Shown here one piece after another: positions 16,153 through 25,827 of a DNA stretch of 64,000 nt (the stretch's first letter is position 1; the number at the start of each line of letters is the position of its first letter). This stretch comes from VBDM01 sp963699535 (GTDB lineage: Bacteria > Pseudomonadota > Gammaproteobacteria > Burkholderiales > SG8-39). The notes beneath the pieces were generated by a model. That model was not told the origin of the DNA. It made no database searches and saw nothing but the letters and a program-made list of their open reading frames with translations. Made by a program: the position numbers and the translations under genes. The DNA lies in contig CAVOUJ010000017.1 in assembly GCA_963699535.1 (NCBI GenBank), positions 31,302-95,301 of the forward strand, in the 5' to 3' direction.

Positions 16153-17669
16153 CGCTCCTCCCCGAACCGCTCCGCCTCCAGCTTGCTCCGCCGCCAGCCG
16201 CGCCACAGCGGCAGAATGAGCGAAAGGACGAGCAGCGCCCACAGCACGTTTCCAAGCGTCGAGGAAAACAGGATCGTGATGTCGCCCTGCGAAAGACGCA
16301 GCGCGCGCACCAGGTACTGCTCGAACAGAGGCCCGAGGATGACGCCGATGAGGATCGCGGTGACGTGGTAGTTGGTCTTGTGCGCGATGTAGCCGATCAC
16401 CCCGAAGACGAGCGCGAGCCCCATGTCGAAGAGGTACTGCCGCTCGACGAAAGCGGCGACGATGGTCACGAGGATGATGATCGGAGCGAGATACGTCGTT
16501 TCGATGAGCACGATGCGGGACACGTAGCGCGCGAGCGGCAGGATCGTGAAGATCATGAAGATGTAGGCCACCGCCATCGAGACGAATACGCCGTAGGCGA
16601 TCTCGGGGTGGCTCGCGAAAAGGCGCGGTCCCATCACCACGCCGTGGTACTGGAGCACGATCATCATGACCGCCGCGGTGCTGCCCCCGGGCACGCCGAG
16701 CGCGAGCGTCGGGACGAGCGTGCCCGAGGTGACGCCGTTGTTCGCCGCCTCGGGCGCGATCACGCCCTCCGGCACGCCCGTGCCGTAGGCTTCCGGGTGC
16801 TTCGACCACATGCGCGACTGCTGGTAGGCCACGAAAGCCGCGATGCTCGCCCCGGCGCCCGGGACGATGCCGATAAAAAGGCCCACGAAGGCCGTCCACA
16901 CGATGTGCCACCACTTCGCAAGCGACATGCGAAGGCCGTCGACGATGTCGGCCCAACGCACCTGAGCCGCACGCTCGCGGCCTTCCTTTCCGACGATCAG
17001 CTTTTCCTCGATCATGACCAGGGCTTCCGAGATCGCGAAGAGCCCGATCAGGGCGGGCACGAGCGGGACGCCGTCGTAGAGCTCGAGAAAGCCGAAGGTC
17101 GCCCGCGGCGTGTTGTAGATATGGTCGGTTCCGATCACGCCGATCAGCAGACCGAAGAATCCGGCGATCAGACCTTTGAGCAGGTCCTTCGCGGCGAGCA
17201 CGGCGATCAAGGTCAGGCCGAACAGCATGACGACGACCATCTCGACCGAGCGCAGGACAAGGCCGATCTGCGAGAGCCACGGCAGCAGCGCAAGCGTCGC
17301 GAGCGTGGTGATCAGTCCGCCAAACACCGACGCAGTGAAGCACAGCACCAACGCCTGCTGCGCCTGGCCTTTCTGGGTCATCGGATAGCCGTCCAGCGTC
17401 GTCGCGGCCGCGCCGCCCGAGCCGGGGATCTTCACCAGGATCGCGGGAATTCCCCCCGCGAGGTGGTTCGCGCAGTACAGCGCGATCATGAACGCGAGCG
17501 CCTGCTCGACCGGCACCGCGAGGGTGAGCGGCAGCAGCATGATGAGCGTGTTCTGCGGGCTGAATCCCGGCAGGATGCCGACGACGATGCCGAGCAGGAT
17601 CGCGGGCCAGATGATCCACCACAGGCCGAACTGCGTCGCGAACTGGCCGGCGAGGAATTCCCAGGACAC
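16149..17669 (-). CDS. tctA: Tripartite tricarboxylate transporter, large permease subunit
   Basis: The 506-residue inner-membrane protein has about 11-12 hydrophobic segments and forms the carboxylate channel with TctB, fed by TctC. Family signatures are GIVVGILPGFSPQNTLIMLLPLT near residue 30, GGIPAILVKIPGSGGAAATTLDGYPM, FVGLFIGIVPGAGASIAAFVAY and GTLVPTLALGVPGGSTAAVMM. Length is normal. It starts 23 nt after tctB and ends overlapping the split-barrel gene. Unlike the neighbouring tctB and tctC it has no frame break. Confidence 0.94.
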   Translation of the reverse strand: MSWEFLAGQFATQFGLWWIIWPAILLGIVVGILPGFSPQNTLIMLLPLTLAVPVEQALAFMIALYCANHLAGGIPAILVKIPGSGGAAATTLDGYPMTQKGQAQQALVLCFTASVFGGLITTLATLALLPWLSQIGLVLRSVEMVVVMLFGLTLIAVLAAKDLLKGLIAGFFGLLIGVIGTDHIYNTPRATFGFLELYDGVPLVPALIGLFAISEALVMIEEKLIVGKEGRERAAQVRWADIVDGLRMSLAKWWHIVWTAFVGLFIGIVPGAGASIAAFVAYQQSRMWSKHPEAYGTGVPEGVIAPEAANNGVTSGTLVPTLALGVPGGSTAAVMMIVLQYHGVVMGPRLFASHPEIAYGVFVSMAVAYIFMIFTILPLARYVSRIVLIETTYLAPIIILVTIVAAFVERQYLFDMGLALVFGVIGYIAHKTNYHVTAILIGVILGPLFEQYLVRALRLSQGDITILFSSTLGNVLWALLVLSLILPLWRGWRRSKLEAERFGEER

Positions 17670-17692
17670 GGCCTACTTCCGGAACAAGGCCG

Positions 17693-18169
17693 TCAAGGCG
17701 TCAAGGCATTCTCGACCGGCCCGTGCGGGAGGTCCGCATTGAGCGTAGCGATGAAAAGCAGATAAGCCGACGCGGCCACGCCAAAGGACACCCAGAACAG
17801 ATGCCCGCGGCTGCGAACACCCATCAGATACCAGCGCGGCGGCAAGGCCCAGAAAGAGCGAGAGCGAAAGGCCCAGCCACGGCATCGCCGCGATGAAGAC
17901 GACGGTGAGGAGGACGAGGCCGACACGCTTGCCCAGCGCGTCGCGTGGCTCGATCAGCGGATCGAGCTTGAGGTCGCTCCGGCCCGAGGCGAGCCGCACG
18001 AGCGTGCGCACCACCTGAACCCCGATCAGCGCGACGAGGACCGTCCCGATCAGCACGCCGTTCGCCTTGGCTTCCCAGGCGAGATCGGCGATCGAGAAGA
18101 AGAAATATGCCGCGAAGGCGAGCCGAGCGCCGGGATGACGAGATCTGCGCCGAGCGGCGCTTTCTTCAC
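17693..18169 (-). CDS. tctB: Tripartite tricarboxylate transporter, small membrane subunit, two frame breaks
   Basis: The four-helix membrane partner of TctA is about 158 residues long. Its parts lie in three frames: a GTG start at 18169 gives MKKAPLGADLVIPALG; after a break near 18133 the second segment is AAYFFFSIADLAWEAK continuing to VLIGTVLVALIGVQVVRTL; after another near 17830 the C-terminal helix reads LFWVSFGVAASAYLLFIATLN. The first break is in a C-run that appears one base short. All pieces are in the right order and spacing, so the gene is probably intact in vivo. The start overlaps the tctC stop. Confidence 0.8.
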
Positions 18170-19178
18170 TAAGCTTTCCCCCTGGCAGTCAGGAGTGAAC
18201 GGTACTCGTTCGCAAGCTCGACCATCGCCTCGAGCGTAGCGCGTGCACAGCGCGCGATCGCCGTACTGGATGGTCTCGACCGGCGCGCCGGTCTTCGCGT
18301 ACTCTTCCCTGTACTTGGGATTATCGAAGACCTGCTTCGCCGTTTTCTCCAGCAGCGCGAAGCGCTCCGGGAACTTCTCGATCGACCTCGGTGTGAACCG
18401 CCCAGGAGCGCGACGAATAGAGCGGCGGTATCTTGGTCCCGAATACCTTGTTCACCGACGGCGCGTTGTTCGTGTATCGCTGGAGCTTGTATTCGTCGTT
18501 GAACACGCCGAGGATGCGCATCTGCTCGCCCAGAGCGACGATCCCCGCGATCGGCAGCGCGCCGCAATCGGCTTCGCCGTTCATCACCGAGACCATCGTC
18601 GGATTGCCGCCGCCGTAGGGCACGAGGTTGAACCTTGCATTGACCGCCCTGCCCAGCGCGAGCAGCCCGATCGAGGCCGGGTGCGGCAGCCGGCTTACCG
18701 CCACGTTCACCGCGCGCTTCTTCGCCTCGGCGACAACGTCCTCGATCCGCCGGAACGGGCTCTTCTGGCGCACGAAGATGATGCTGTCGTCCACGTCGAG
18801 CCGGCAGAAGTACTGGTAGTCCTCGGGAAAGCGGTACGGCGGTTTTTGCAGCGCGTACATGATCATCTCGGGACCCATGTTCCCGAACAGCAGGTTGTGG
18901 CCGTCGCGCTCGCGCTTGTTGAGGAAGACCTCGTAGCCCACCTGCCCGGCTGCGCCGGGGAAGAAGCTGTACTCGAACTGGGTCTTCAGGAGCGGCGCCC
19001 AGAAATCGTCGAACACGCGCGCGAGCCGATCCGCGCCGCCGCCCTGTCCGGTCGGGATGACCACGCGCATGTTACGCGACGGGAATGCCTGGGCTCCGGC
19101 TCGTGGCAGGTGCGCGAGCGCCATCGCGGCGCCCGCTCCGGCGAGCAGACGCCGCCGGGTGATGTCGCGCACTGTCAT
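18169..19178 (-). CDS. tctC: Tripartite tricarboxylate transporter receptor TctC (Bug-like), two frame breaks
   Basis: The periplasmic solute receptor of the adjacent TctAB permease is about 335 residues. The N terminus MTVRDITRRRLLAGAGAAMALAHLPRA contains a twin-arginine-like RRR motif before the hydrophobic core. The receptor fold shows NMRVVIPTGQGGGADRLARVFDDFWAP, GYEVFLNKRERDGHNLLFGNMGPE, NLVPYGGGNPTMVSVMNGEADCG and MRILGVFNDEYKLQ. The frame breaks near 18385, before KFPERFALLEKTAKQVF, and near 18245, before ATLEAMVELANEY. It is more diverged from Bug consensus than the other receptors in the window. The substrate is unknown. Confidence 0.82.
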
Positions 19179-19200
19179 GCCTTGCTCCTCCTGTGTGAAA

Positions 19201-20999
19201 TCAGGCCTGCCCCGGCGGCGGCGCGACCTTGAGCACTTCCTCGAGCGTCGTCAACCCCATCGCCACTTTCATCGCGCCGCTGATCCGCAGCGGCTTCATG
19301 CCTTCCTTGTAGGATTGCTCCCTGATCCTGGCGACGTCGACCTCGGCGGTGATCAGGCGTTTCACGTCGGGCGAAAGCAGCAGGATCTCGTATAGGCCGA
19401 TCCGCCCGGTGTAACCGGTGTTGCGGCACTCGAGGCACCCGACCGGCCGATAGACGTGCGCAGGGCGCTTCGCCTTCCAGGGCGCGACGAACTCCTCCCA
19501 GCTCACATCGCCCTCGCGGTCGGAGTCGTAGGGGACTTTTTCCTTGCAGTGCTTGCACAGCGTGCGCACCAGGCGCTGCGCCATGACCCCGAGGATGGTC
19601 GAGTTGAGGAGGTAGGGCGCGACGCCCAGCTCGAGCAGCCGCGTCACCGCGCTCGCCGAATCGTTCGTGTGCAGCGTGGAAAACACGAGGTGCCCGGTGA
19701 GCGCCGCCTGCACCGCCATCTCGGCGGTCTCCAGATCGCGGATCTCGCCGACCATGATGATGTCCGGGTCCTGGCGCATGAGCGCGCGCACCCCTTCGGC
19801 GAAGCCGAGCTCGATCGACTGCTGCACCTGCATCTGGTTGAACGCGGGCTCGATCATCTCGATCGGGTCCTCGATGGTGCAGACGTTCACCTCGGGCGTG
19901 GCCAGGGTCTTCAGCGTCGAATAGAGCGTGGTGGTCTTGCCCGATCCGGTGGGGCCGGTCACGAGGATGATCCCGTTCGGCTGCTCGATCATCTGCTTCC
20001 AGCGCCCCTTGTCGTCCTCCGAAAAGCCGAGCTCGGCGAAATCCTTGACGATGACCTCCGGGTCGAAGATGCGCATCACGAGCTTCTCGCCGAACGCGGT
20101 CGGCAGCGTCGAGAGGCGCAGCTCCACGTCCTGCTCGTCCGCGGTGCGCGTCTTGATGCGCCCGTCCTGGGGCCGGCGCTTCTCGACCACGTCCATCCTG
20201 CCCGAGGATCTTGATGCGCGAAGTCATCGCCGCCATCACCGGCATCGGGATCTGGTACACCGGGTGCAGCACGCCGTCGATGCGGAAGCGCACCTCGCCC
20301 ACGTCGCGCCGCGGCTCCATGTGGATGTCGCTCGCGCGCTGGTCGAACGCGTACTGCCACAGCCAGTCGACCACGTGGACGATGTGCTGGTCGTTGGCGT
20401 CGAACTGCTTGTTCGTCTGGCCGATCTCGACCAGTTGCTCGAAATTGCCGATTCCGCTGCGCTGGTCGCCCTTCTGCGCCGCGCCCTTGACCGACTTCGC
20501 AAGGTTGTAGAACTCGACCTGGTAGCGGCTGATGTCGAGCGGATTTGCGATGACGCGGCGAATCTCGAGCCTGAGCATCTGCTTGAGTTCCTTCTCCCAC
20601 TCCTTGACATAGGGCTCGGCAGGTCGCGATCACCGCCTCGCGGGTGTTGACTTCAACCGGGAGGATCTTGAAGCGCGCTGCATAGTGATTCGACATGACC
20701 TCGGTGACGGCGGCGAAGTTGATCTTGAGCGGATCGACATGGAAGTAATCCATGCCGGTCTGCCTGGCCAGCCACTCCGTCAGCCACTCGAGGCTCAGCA
20801 ACTTCTGCGGGGGCTTCTGGGAGCGCCACTTCTGGTCTGCGATCACCACCAGCGGATGGTGGTCGCCGCGATGGAGCCTTCTGTCGGCGATGAGCTTGTC
20901 GGCATCCGTCTTGGGCACGACGCCGTCCGCGACGAGGGCCTGGAGCACCTCGGGGAGCGCGAGGCGGTGATCCTGAACGGCGCTCTTTGCTGGCTGCAT
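19201..20999 (-). CDS. GspE/PilB-type secretion ATPase not linked to other pilus genes, two frame breaks
   Basis: This is a roughly 600-residue AAA+ motor of the type II secretion/type IV pilus family. The N-terminal domain (MQPAKSAVQDHRLALPEVLQALV onward) includes DYFHVDPLKINFAAVTEVM. The core has SDIHMEPRRDVGEVRFRIDG, Walker A GPTGSGKTT, the Asp-box IEDPIEM, Walker B MRQDPDIIMVGEIRD, the His-box LTGHLVFSTLHTNDS, and the zinc-binding cysteines CKHCKEK and CLECRNTGYTGR. Frame breaks lie near 20622 and 20200. The operonic gspE at 60142 is distinct, so this paralogue may power another pilus or a twitching system. It starts 22 nt downstream of tctC, but a functional link is unlikely. Confidence 0.85.
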
Positions 21000-21102
21000 G
21001 GCTGGAATATAGCCACCCCGTTCGCCGCCGGCAAGCGCTTTGACTTTGCCGAACATCTGCGCGATGCTTGCCGCCTCAAGACGCGAACCTACGGAGACCG
21101 AT

Positions 21103-21613
21103 ATGACCATCAAAGTCGGCGACACCCTTCCCGACGGCAAGCTTTCCGAATCGACCGAATTCGACGCGCAAGCCGGCTGCCCGATCAATCCCCAAGACCA
21201 TCAGCGTCGCCGAAGCGGCGAAAGGGCAAGAAGCTCGTCATCTTCGCCCTCCCCGGCGCGTACACGCCGACCTGCTCGGCGAAGCACGTGCCGAGCTATG
21301 TCAAGAACTTCGATGCACTCAAGGCGAAGAAGGTGGACGAGATCTGGTGCGTGGCGACGAACGATGCCTTCGTGATGGCCGCATGGGGCCGCGACCAGAA
21401 AGCCACGGGGCAAGATTCGCATGCTCGGCGACGGCAACGCCGACTGGACGAAGAAGCTCGGCCTGGAGATCGACCGCACGTCGGCGCAACATGGGCGTGC
21501 GCTCGCAGCGCTACTCGATGCTGGTCGAGAACGGCGTGGTGAAGAAACTGAACGTCGAGGCGCCGGGCAAGTACGAGGTAAGCGGCGCCGAGACGATGCT
21601 GTCGCAGCTCTGA
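21103..21613 (+). CDS. Peroxiredoxin (Prx5-like, AhpC/TSA family), several frame breaks
   Basis: The roughly 168-residue thiol peroxidase can be reassembled from four or five pieces: MTIKVGDTLPDGKLSE, then KKLVIFALPGAYTPTCSAKHVPSY with the peroxidatic cysteine in PTCS, VDEIWCVATNDAFVMAAWGRDQKATG, KIRMLGDGNADWTKKLGLEID, and QRYSMLVENGVVKKLNVEAPGKYEVSGAETML. Breaks fall near 21195, 21226, 21411 and 21487. Three of them are in C or G runs that look one base too long. All expected segments are present in order, so the density of breaks points to poor base quality rather than gene decay. A Bug gene follows with a stop/start overlap. Confidence 0.8.
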
Positions 21614-22582
21614 AGCCTCGACTGGTCCTCGCGGCGCTCGGCCTGATCGCCGGCTTCGCATTCGCCTTCGGCGCGCTCGCGCAGGACTATCCGTCCCGGC
21701 CGATCCGGTTGATCGTGACCTACCCGCCAGGGGGCACGGTCGACATCACCGCGCGCGTCGTGCAGCCGAAGCTCTCGGAAGCTCTCGGGCAGACGGTCGT
21801 CATCGAGAACCGCGGCGGCGCGGGCGGCGCGGTCGGGCACCGAGGCGGCGGCGAGGAGCGCCCCGGACGGCTACACCTTCCTGTACACGCTCTCCTCGCA
21901 CACGATCAATCCCTTCTTCTACAAGCTCAGCTACGACGTCGAGCGCGATTTCGCCCCGGTGTCGCTCGTCGTGAGCGCGCCGCAGCTCATCGCCGCGAAC
22001 CCGAACGCGCCGGCGAAGACCCTGCGGGAGCTGGTCGCCACGGCGAGGGAGCGCCCAGGCTTCTACACCTACGCTTCGCCCGGCAGCGGCACGCCCGGCC
22101 ACATCGCGGCCGAGCTGCTGAAGCTCAGGACCGGAATCAACATCGTGCACGTGCCGTACAAGGGCGGCGGTCCCGCGGTCGCGGACGTGCTCGCGGGACA
22201 GGTCCCGTATCTCTTCCTCACCGCGTCTGCGGCGTTTTCGCAGGCGCGCTCGGGCAGGCTGCGCGCGCTTGCGGTCACGACGCGGAAGCGCACCGCTTCC
22301 GCGCCGGACATCCCCACGGTCGCCGAGGAGCTGAACCTGCCGGACTACGAGGTCGATTCCTGGTGCGCGATGTTCGCCCCGGCGAAGACGCCGGCGGCCA
22401 TTGTCGCGCGCATGCAGAAGGAAATTGCGCGCGTCGTGCACCTGCCCGAGGTGAAGCAGAGACTCATCGAACAGGGCGCCGACCCGGTGGGCAGCAGCCC
22501 GGAGGAGCTGGAACGCGTGGTGAAGACCGAGCTCAAGAGCTGGGCCGAGGTGATCCGCAACGCCGGAATCAAGCCGGAATAG
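21610..22582 (+). CDS. Bug-family periplasmic solute receptor, frame break
   Basis: This is the third tricarboxylate-type receptor in the window, about 323 residues. The signal region KPRLVLAALGLIAGFAFAFGALAQ leads into DYPSRPIRLIVTYPPGGTVDITARVVQPKLSEALGQ, VVIENRGGAGGAVG, then after a break near 21835 PDGYTFLYTLSSHTINPFFY, and VPYKGGGPAVADVLAGQVPYLFLT. The best start is a CTG at 21610 overlapping the peroxiredoxin stop as CTGA; no ATG, GTG or TTG lies near the signal peptide in this frame. The substrate is unknown, and no TctA/B genes accompany it. It converges with the dioxygenase gene 5 nt downstream. Confidence 0.85.
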
Positions 22583-22587
22583 GGAAA

Positions 22588-23451
22588 CTAGAGCGCGGCG
22601 CGCGCCGGCGCGCCCGAGCCCTTGATCTGCGTGCGGTGCATCACGCGGCGCGACTTGGGATCGAAGGCGTCGCGGCGGTGCATGGTGGTGCGGTTGTCCC
22701 AGAGCACGAGGTCGCCGAGCGCCCAGCGGTGCTTGTACACCGCAGCGTCGACGTAGGACCAGACCTCGTCGAGCAGACGTTCGGATTCTTCGAGCGGCAG
22801 GCCCATGACGTAGGCGTTCCGCCTGCGGCCGAGGTACAGGGCGGCATCGCCCGACACCGGATGGCGGATCACCATGGGGTGCGGCGCGCCGACCGAGGTC
22901 CGGGGGTCGTTCGAAGGGGCGAGGCCCTTGCGCACGTTGCCCCCGGAGTCGTAGGTGCCGTCGTGCTTGACGTCGAGGTTCCGGATCCGCTCGACCAGGC
23001 TGCGCGGCATCTTCGCGAGCGCCGCCTTCATGCCGCAGAACCAGGTGTCGCCGCCCTGCCCGGGTATCTCGAGCGAATAGAGCATCGAGGCGTCGGGCGG
23101 CCGGGCGAGGTAGCTCATGTCGGTGTGCCACGCCGCCTCGCCGTCCCCGAGCGCGCCGATCGGCTCGCCCTCGTCGTCCAGCACGTTCGAGATCACGTAG
23201 ATGTCGGGATAGCCCGCGGGCGACCTGCGCCCGGCGCCCTGGTTGGGCGGCGGATCGAGCGCGCCGAAGTGCCGGGAGAACGCGAGCAGATCGGCGTCGC
23301 TCAGTGTCTGATTGCGAAAGACCAGAACGTCGTGCTTGTACCACGCGCTCTTGATCGCCTCGATCTGCGTCCCGGTTGCGTTCGCCAAGTCGACGCCCCT
23401 CACCTCGGCGCCGACCGTCCCGGTGGGAATGACTTCGGAAGAAACGGCCAT
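22588..23451 (-). CDS. TauD/TfdA-family Fe(II)/2-oxoglutarate dioxygenase
   Basis: The 287-residue enzyme couples 2-oxoglutarate oxidation to hydroxylation of a small substrate such as a sulfonate, aryloxyacetate or amino acid derivative. The HxD iron ligands are in AAWHTDMSY near residue 108. The distal histidine lies in LGDLVLWDNRTTMHRRDAF, and the 2-oxoglutarate-binding arginine is in the following RRVMHRTQI segment. Length is typical. The substrate cannot be assigned. It stands alone between convergent and same-strand neighbours. Confidence 0.88.
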   Translation of the reverse strand: MAVSSEVIPTGTVGAEVRGVDLANATGTQIEAIKSAWYKHDVLVFRNQTLSDADLLAFSRHFGALDPPPNQGAGRRSPAGYPDIYVISNVLDDEGEPIGALGDGEAAWHTDMSYLARPPDASMLYSLEIPGQGGDTWFCGMKAALAKMPRSLVERIRNLDVKHDGTYDSGGNVRKGLAPSNDPRTSVGAPHPMVIRHPVSGDAALYLGRRRNAYVMGLPLEESERLLDEVWSYVDAAVYKHRWALGDLVLWDNRTTMHRRDAFDPKSRRVMHRTQIKGSGAPARAAL

Positions 23452-23516
23452 TCCGGAAGTTTACTCTAGCGCCTGCGATAGTCGGTAGAGCGCGGTGGAG
23501 GGGGCGGCGGCGGGCA

Positions 23517-23614
23517 CTCGCCCAAGGCAACGCCCTCTCTCCGCGAATCCGCCCCGCCCGACCAGCCTTGGGGGCTCGCACGATGTCCCGCAGGGAGTTC
23601 GCCTCGACAGGCTC
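23517..23614 (-). pseudogene. Remnant of a gamma-glutamyltransferase C terminus (or dispersed repeat)
   Basis: On the minus strand this stretch translates as SLRDIVRA followed, after a one-base frame slip in a C-run, by PQGWSGGADSRREGVALGE. That closely matches the end of the intact ggt at 31414 (GIVRTSEGWTGGADSRREGVALGE). Nothing of the rest of a ggt is present, and no start codon serves it. It starts directly after the stop of the ferredoxin-tailed gene. Either a ggt copy was deleted here leaving its last 30 codons, or the sequence is part of a repeat. Confidence 0.5.
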
Positions 23615-25820
23615 CTACAGGAACGGCTCCGCGCGCTTCAGCAGCTCGGCGATGCCGGGCTCGTTTGGATTGCGCGGCTTTCCCGGGTGGATGATCGAAA
23701 CCTGGCAGCTCTCCGCCGCCTCCACCAGCTCGCGATAAGTCCCGGCGTTGACGTCCGCAATATAGGCCTGCTTGTTCGCATCGTAGGCAAACATGCGGTT
23801 GTTGAGATTGGTGCACTCGTTGCAGGTCGTGCAGCGTGGCGTCTCGATGTAGGGGTCGTCGGATCGCTTTTCCGGCTCGGCTTCGGCCGCAACCGGCTTC
23901 GCCGCAGGGGCGGCTGCCGGGGCTACGGGCGCTCCCGCGGTCGCGGGCTTCGCTTCGCGCTTCAGGGCTTCGATCTCGTGTTGCTTTTGCTCGTCCCAGA
24001 CTTTCCGTTCCCGCGCGAGCAAGCGCTCCGCCTGCGAGCTGCGAACGCCGGCCAGTTCCTGCAGGCTGTGCCACATCTCGCGGCAGCGGTGCGCGGCCGC
24101 GAGCAGCTTCTCGTCAACCAGCGCGCGCCGCAGCGCGTGCTCGCCGTTGACCATCTGGAGATACGGAACCTTCCCCGCGACGGCCGATGAGTCGCTCCCG
24201 AGGCTGCTGCCGACCGGGACCATGCTTCCGTTCCATTCGGCCCGGGGCACGAGCGCGAAATGCCTCGCATAGCGCGGATCGCACGCGACGAAATCGACGA
24301 AGGTGAACGCCATCTGTTCGCTTACGCTCTGATGGGCCTCGTCCTCGTAGCCGAACTCGTGTACCGGCCAGTCGGTCTCGGGCTGCGGATTGCCGTCGAG
24401 CGCAAAGCGCGTCGCCCAGTCCGGGCCCGCGGCGGGGTCGTAAGTGAACGCCGGGAACGCGCGCGACTGCATGGCGGCGGCGGCGTGGAGATAGGGCGGC
24501 AGCGTCCCGGCGCCGCTCGGGGAACCCGAGAACACGCTGAAAAGGGCGGGCCCCGCAAAGCTGAGCCCGGCGAGTATCCCGCGCCGCGCCCGGTAAAGGT
24601 GGGAGTTGCTCGCCTGCAGCACGTAGGCGTTCCCCAGCCCCATCGCCATCTTGCCGAGTTGCGCCGCGGGAGTGACGAGACTCCGGCGCGCGCGCAGCGC
24701 CGGCTCCTCCAGAACATCGCTCACCTGCACCACGACCTTGATCGGCATCTCGGATGCGAGGATTTCCATCAGGTCGGCGTTCTCGGGGTCGTGCAGGCTT
24801 TCCGATCCGATGCAGACGAGGTAGTCGGGAAACAGGCTCAGGTCCTTGCCTCCCACCGAGCTCTCGTCGAAATCCGAGAAAAACGGATCGTGCGTCGCCT
24901 CCAGGTAGCTCCCCTCGATCTCGAGCTCGGCGATGGCCATCGCTTTGACGAGGCCGATCGTCTGCGGCAGGCGGTTGCGGAACGCCGCCAGCGCTTCCCT
25001 GCAATTCGCGAATGCGCAAGACTTGAGGTCGTCGGGCCAGCCGGCGCCCCGCCGCTCGCCTGACTGGTGCGCCTTCAGCACGGAAAGCACCTGCTCCACC
25101 CGCTGTCGGCGGCTGTCCGGAAGCGTGTTCTTGCCCGAAACCTGCGCGAGCGTCTTCGACAGCGCCTGGAAGTCGAAGGCCCCCTCCATGCCCGTCCCGA
25201 CCGCGGCTTTGAGCCGGGCCGCGCTCGTGCCCGCGCTCGAGCGGACGAAATCGGCCTGAAGGATGTCCGACAACTTGGCGATGAGCCACTTCAACTCCTC
25301 GTCGAAGCGTTTGAATTTGTGCCGCTGCAAGGCGTGCCAGGCGTGCGTCATGAGACGCGCGGGCAGTTCATAGGTGCAATCGACGACTTCGCCGTCGACC
25401 TGCAGCGCGGCTCGCGCGCGGTTGAGGCTGCCGGCGAGCGCCGGGTCGGCCGGTGCTCCCGACCCGTTTCGCGGCCAGGTCCCACAGCCGGGACAGGGGC
25501 CCGGTGTCGCCATTCGCGGCCAGCATGCGGATTTCACGCTCGAGGCGCAGCACGTGGCGGCGCGTCGCCTCGCCCTCGATGCCGCGCGGGGCGATCGCCT
25601 GCAGGACGCCGTCGACCAGGACCGAGAGGGACTGGATGCCGGTTTCGTCGGCGCGATCCGCGACCAGAACCAGCGGGAAGTCGTAGCGCAACTGCGTCAG
25701 GTCCCCGAAGCGGGCAAGCAGTCCCGGCCTCAGGTCCAGCCCTTCGGCCGCCTGCAGGCTGGCGCCCATTCGTTTGCCGGTCAGATGGAAGGCAAGGTGC
25801 GCTTGAAGTTCGGTACCCAT
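23615..25820 (-). CDS. Large protein of unknown function with C-terminal ferredoxin-like domain, frame break
   Basis: The roughly 735-residue protein matches no family I recognise over most of its length. Residues 1-120 are soluble and helix-rich; the middle holds segments such as FFSDFDESSVGGKDLSLFPDYL and LPPYLHAAAAMQSRAFPAFTYDP. Near residue 630 a charged helix passes into an Ala/Pro linker. The last 75 residues carry CTTCNECTNLNN and, 34 residues on, EAAESCQVSIIHPG, four cysteines that could bind one [4Fe-4S] cluster. The frame breaks near 25465. It begins 7 nt after the oxidoreductase beta subunit, so it is probably an electron-acceptor or assembly subunit of that complex. That role is inference. 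Confidence 0.65.
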
Positions 25821-25827
25821 GGCGTGA

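Noticed and set aside
21103..21613. Programmed ribosomal frameshifting in the peroxiredoxin and other broken genes
   Set aside because: Breaks are too many, lie in ordinary G/C runs without slippery heptamers, and need both plus and minus shifts; read error is simpler.
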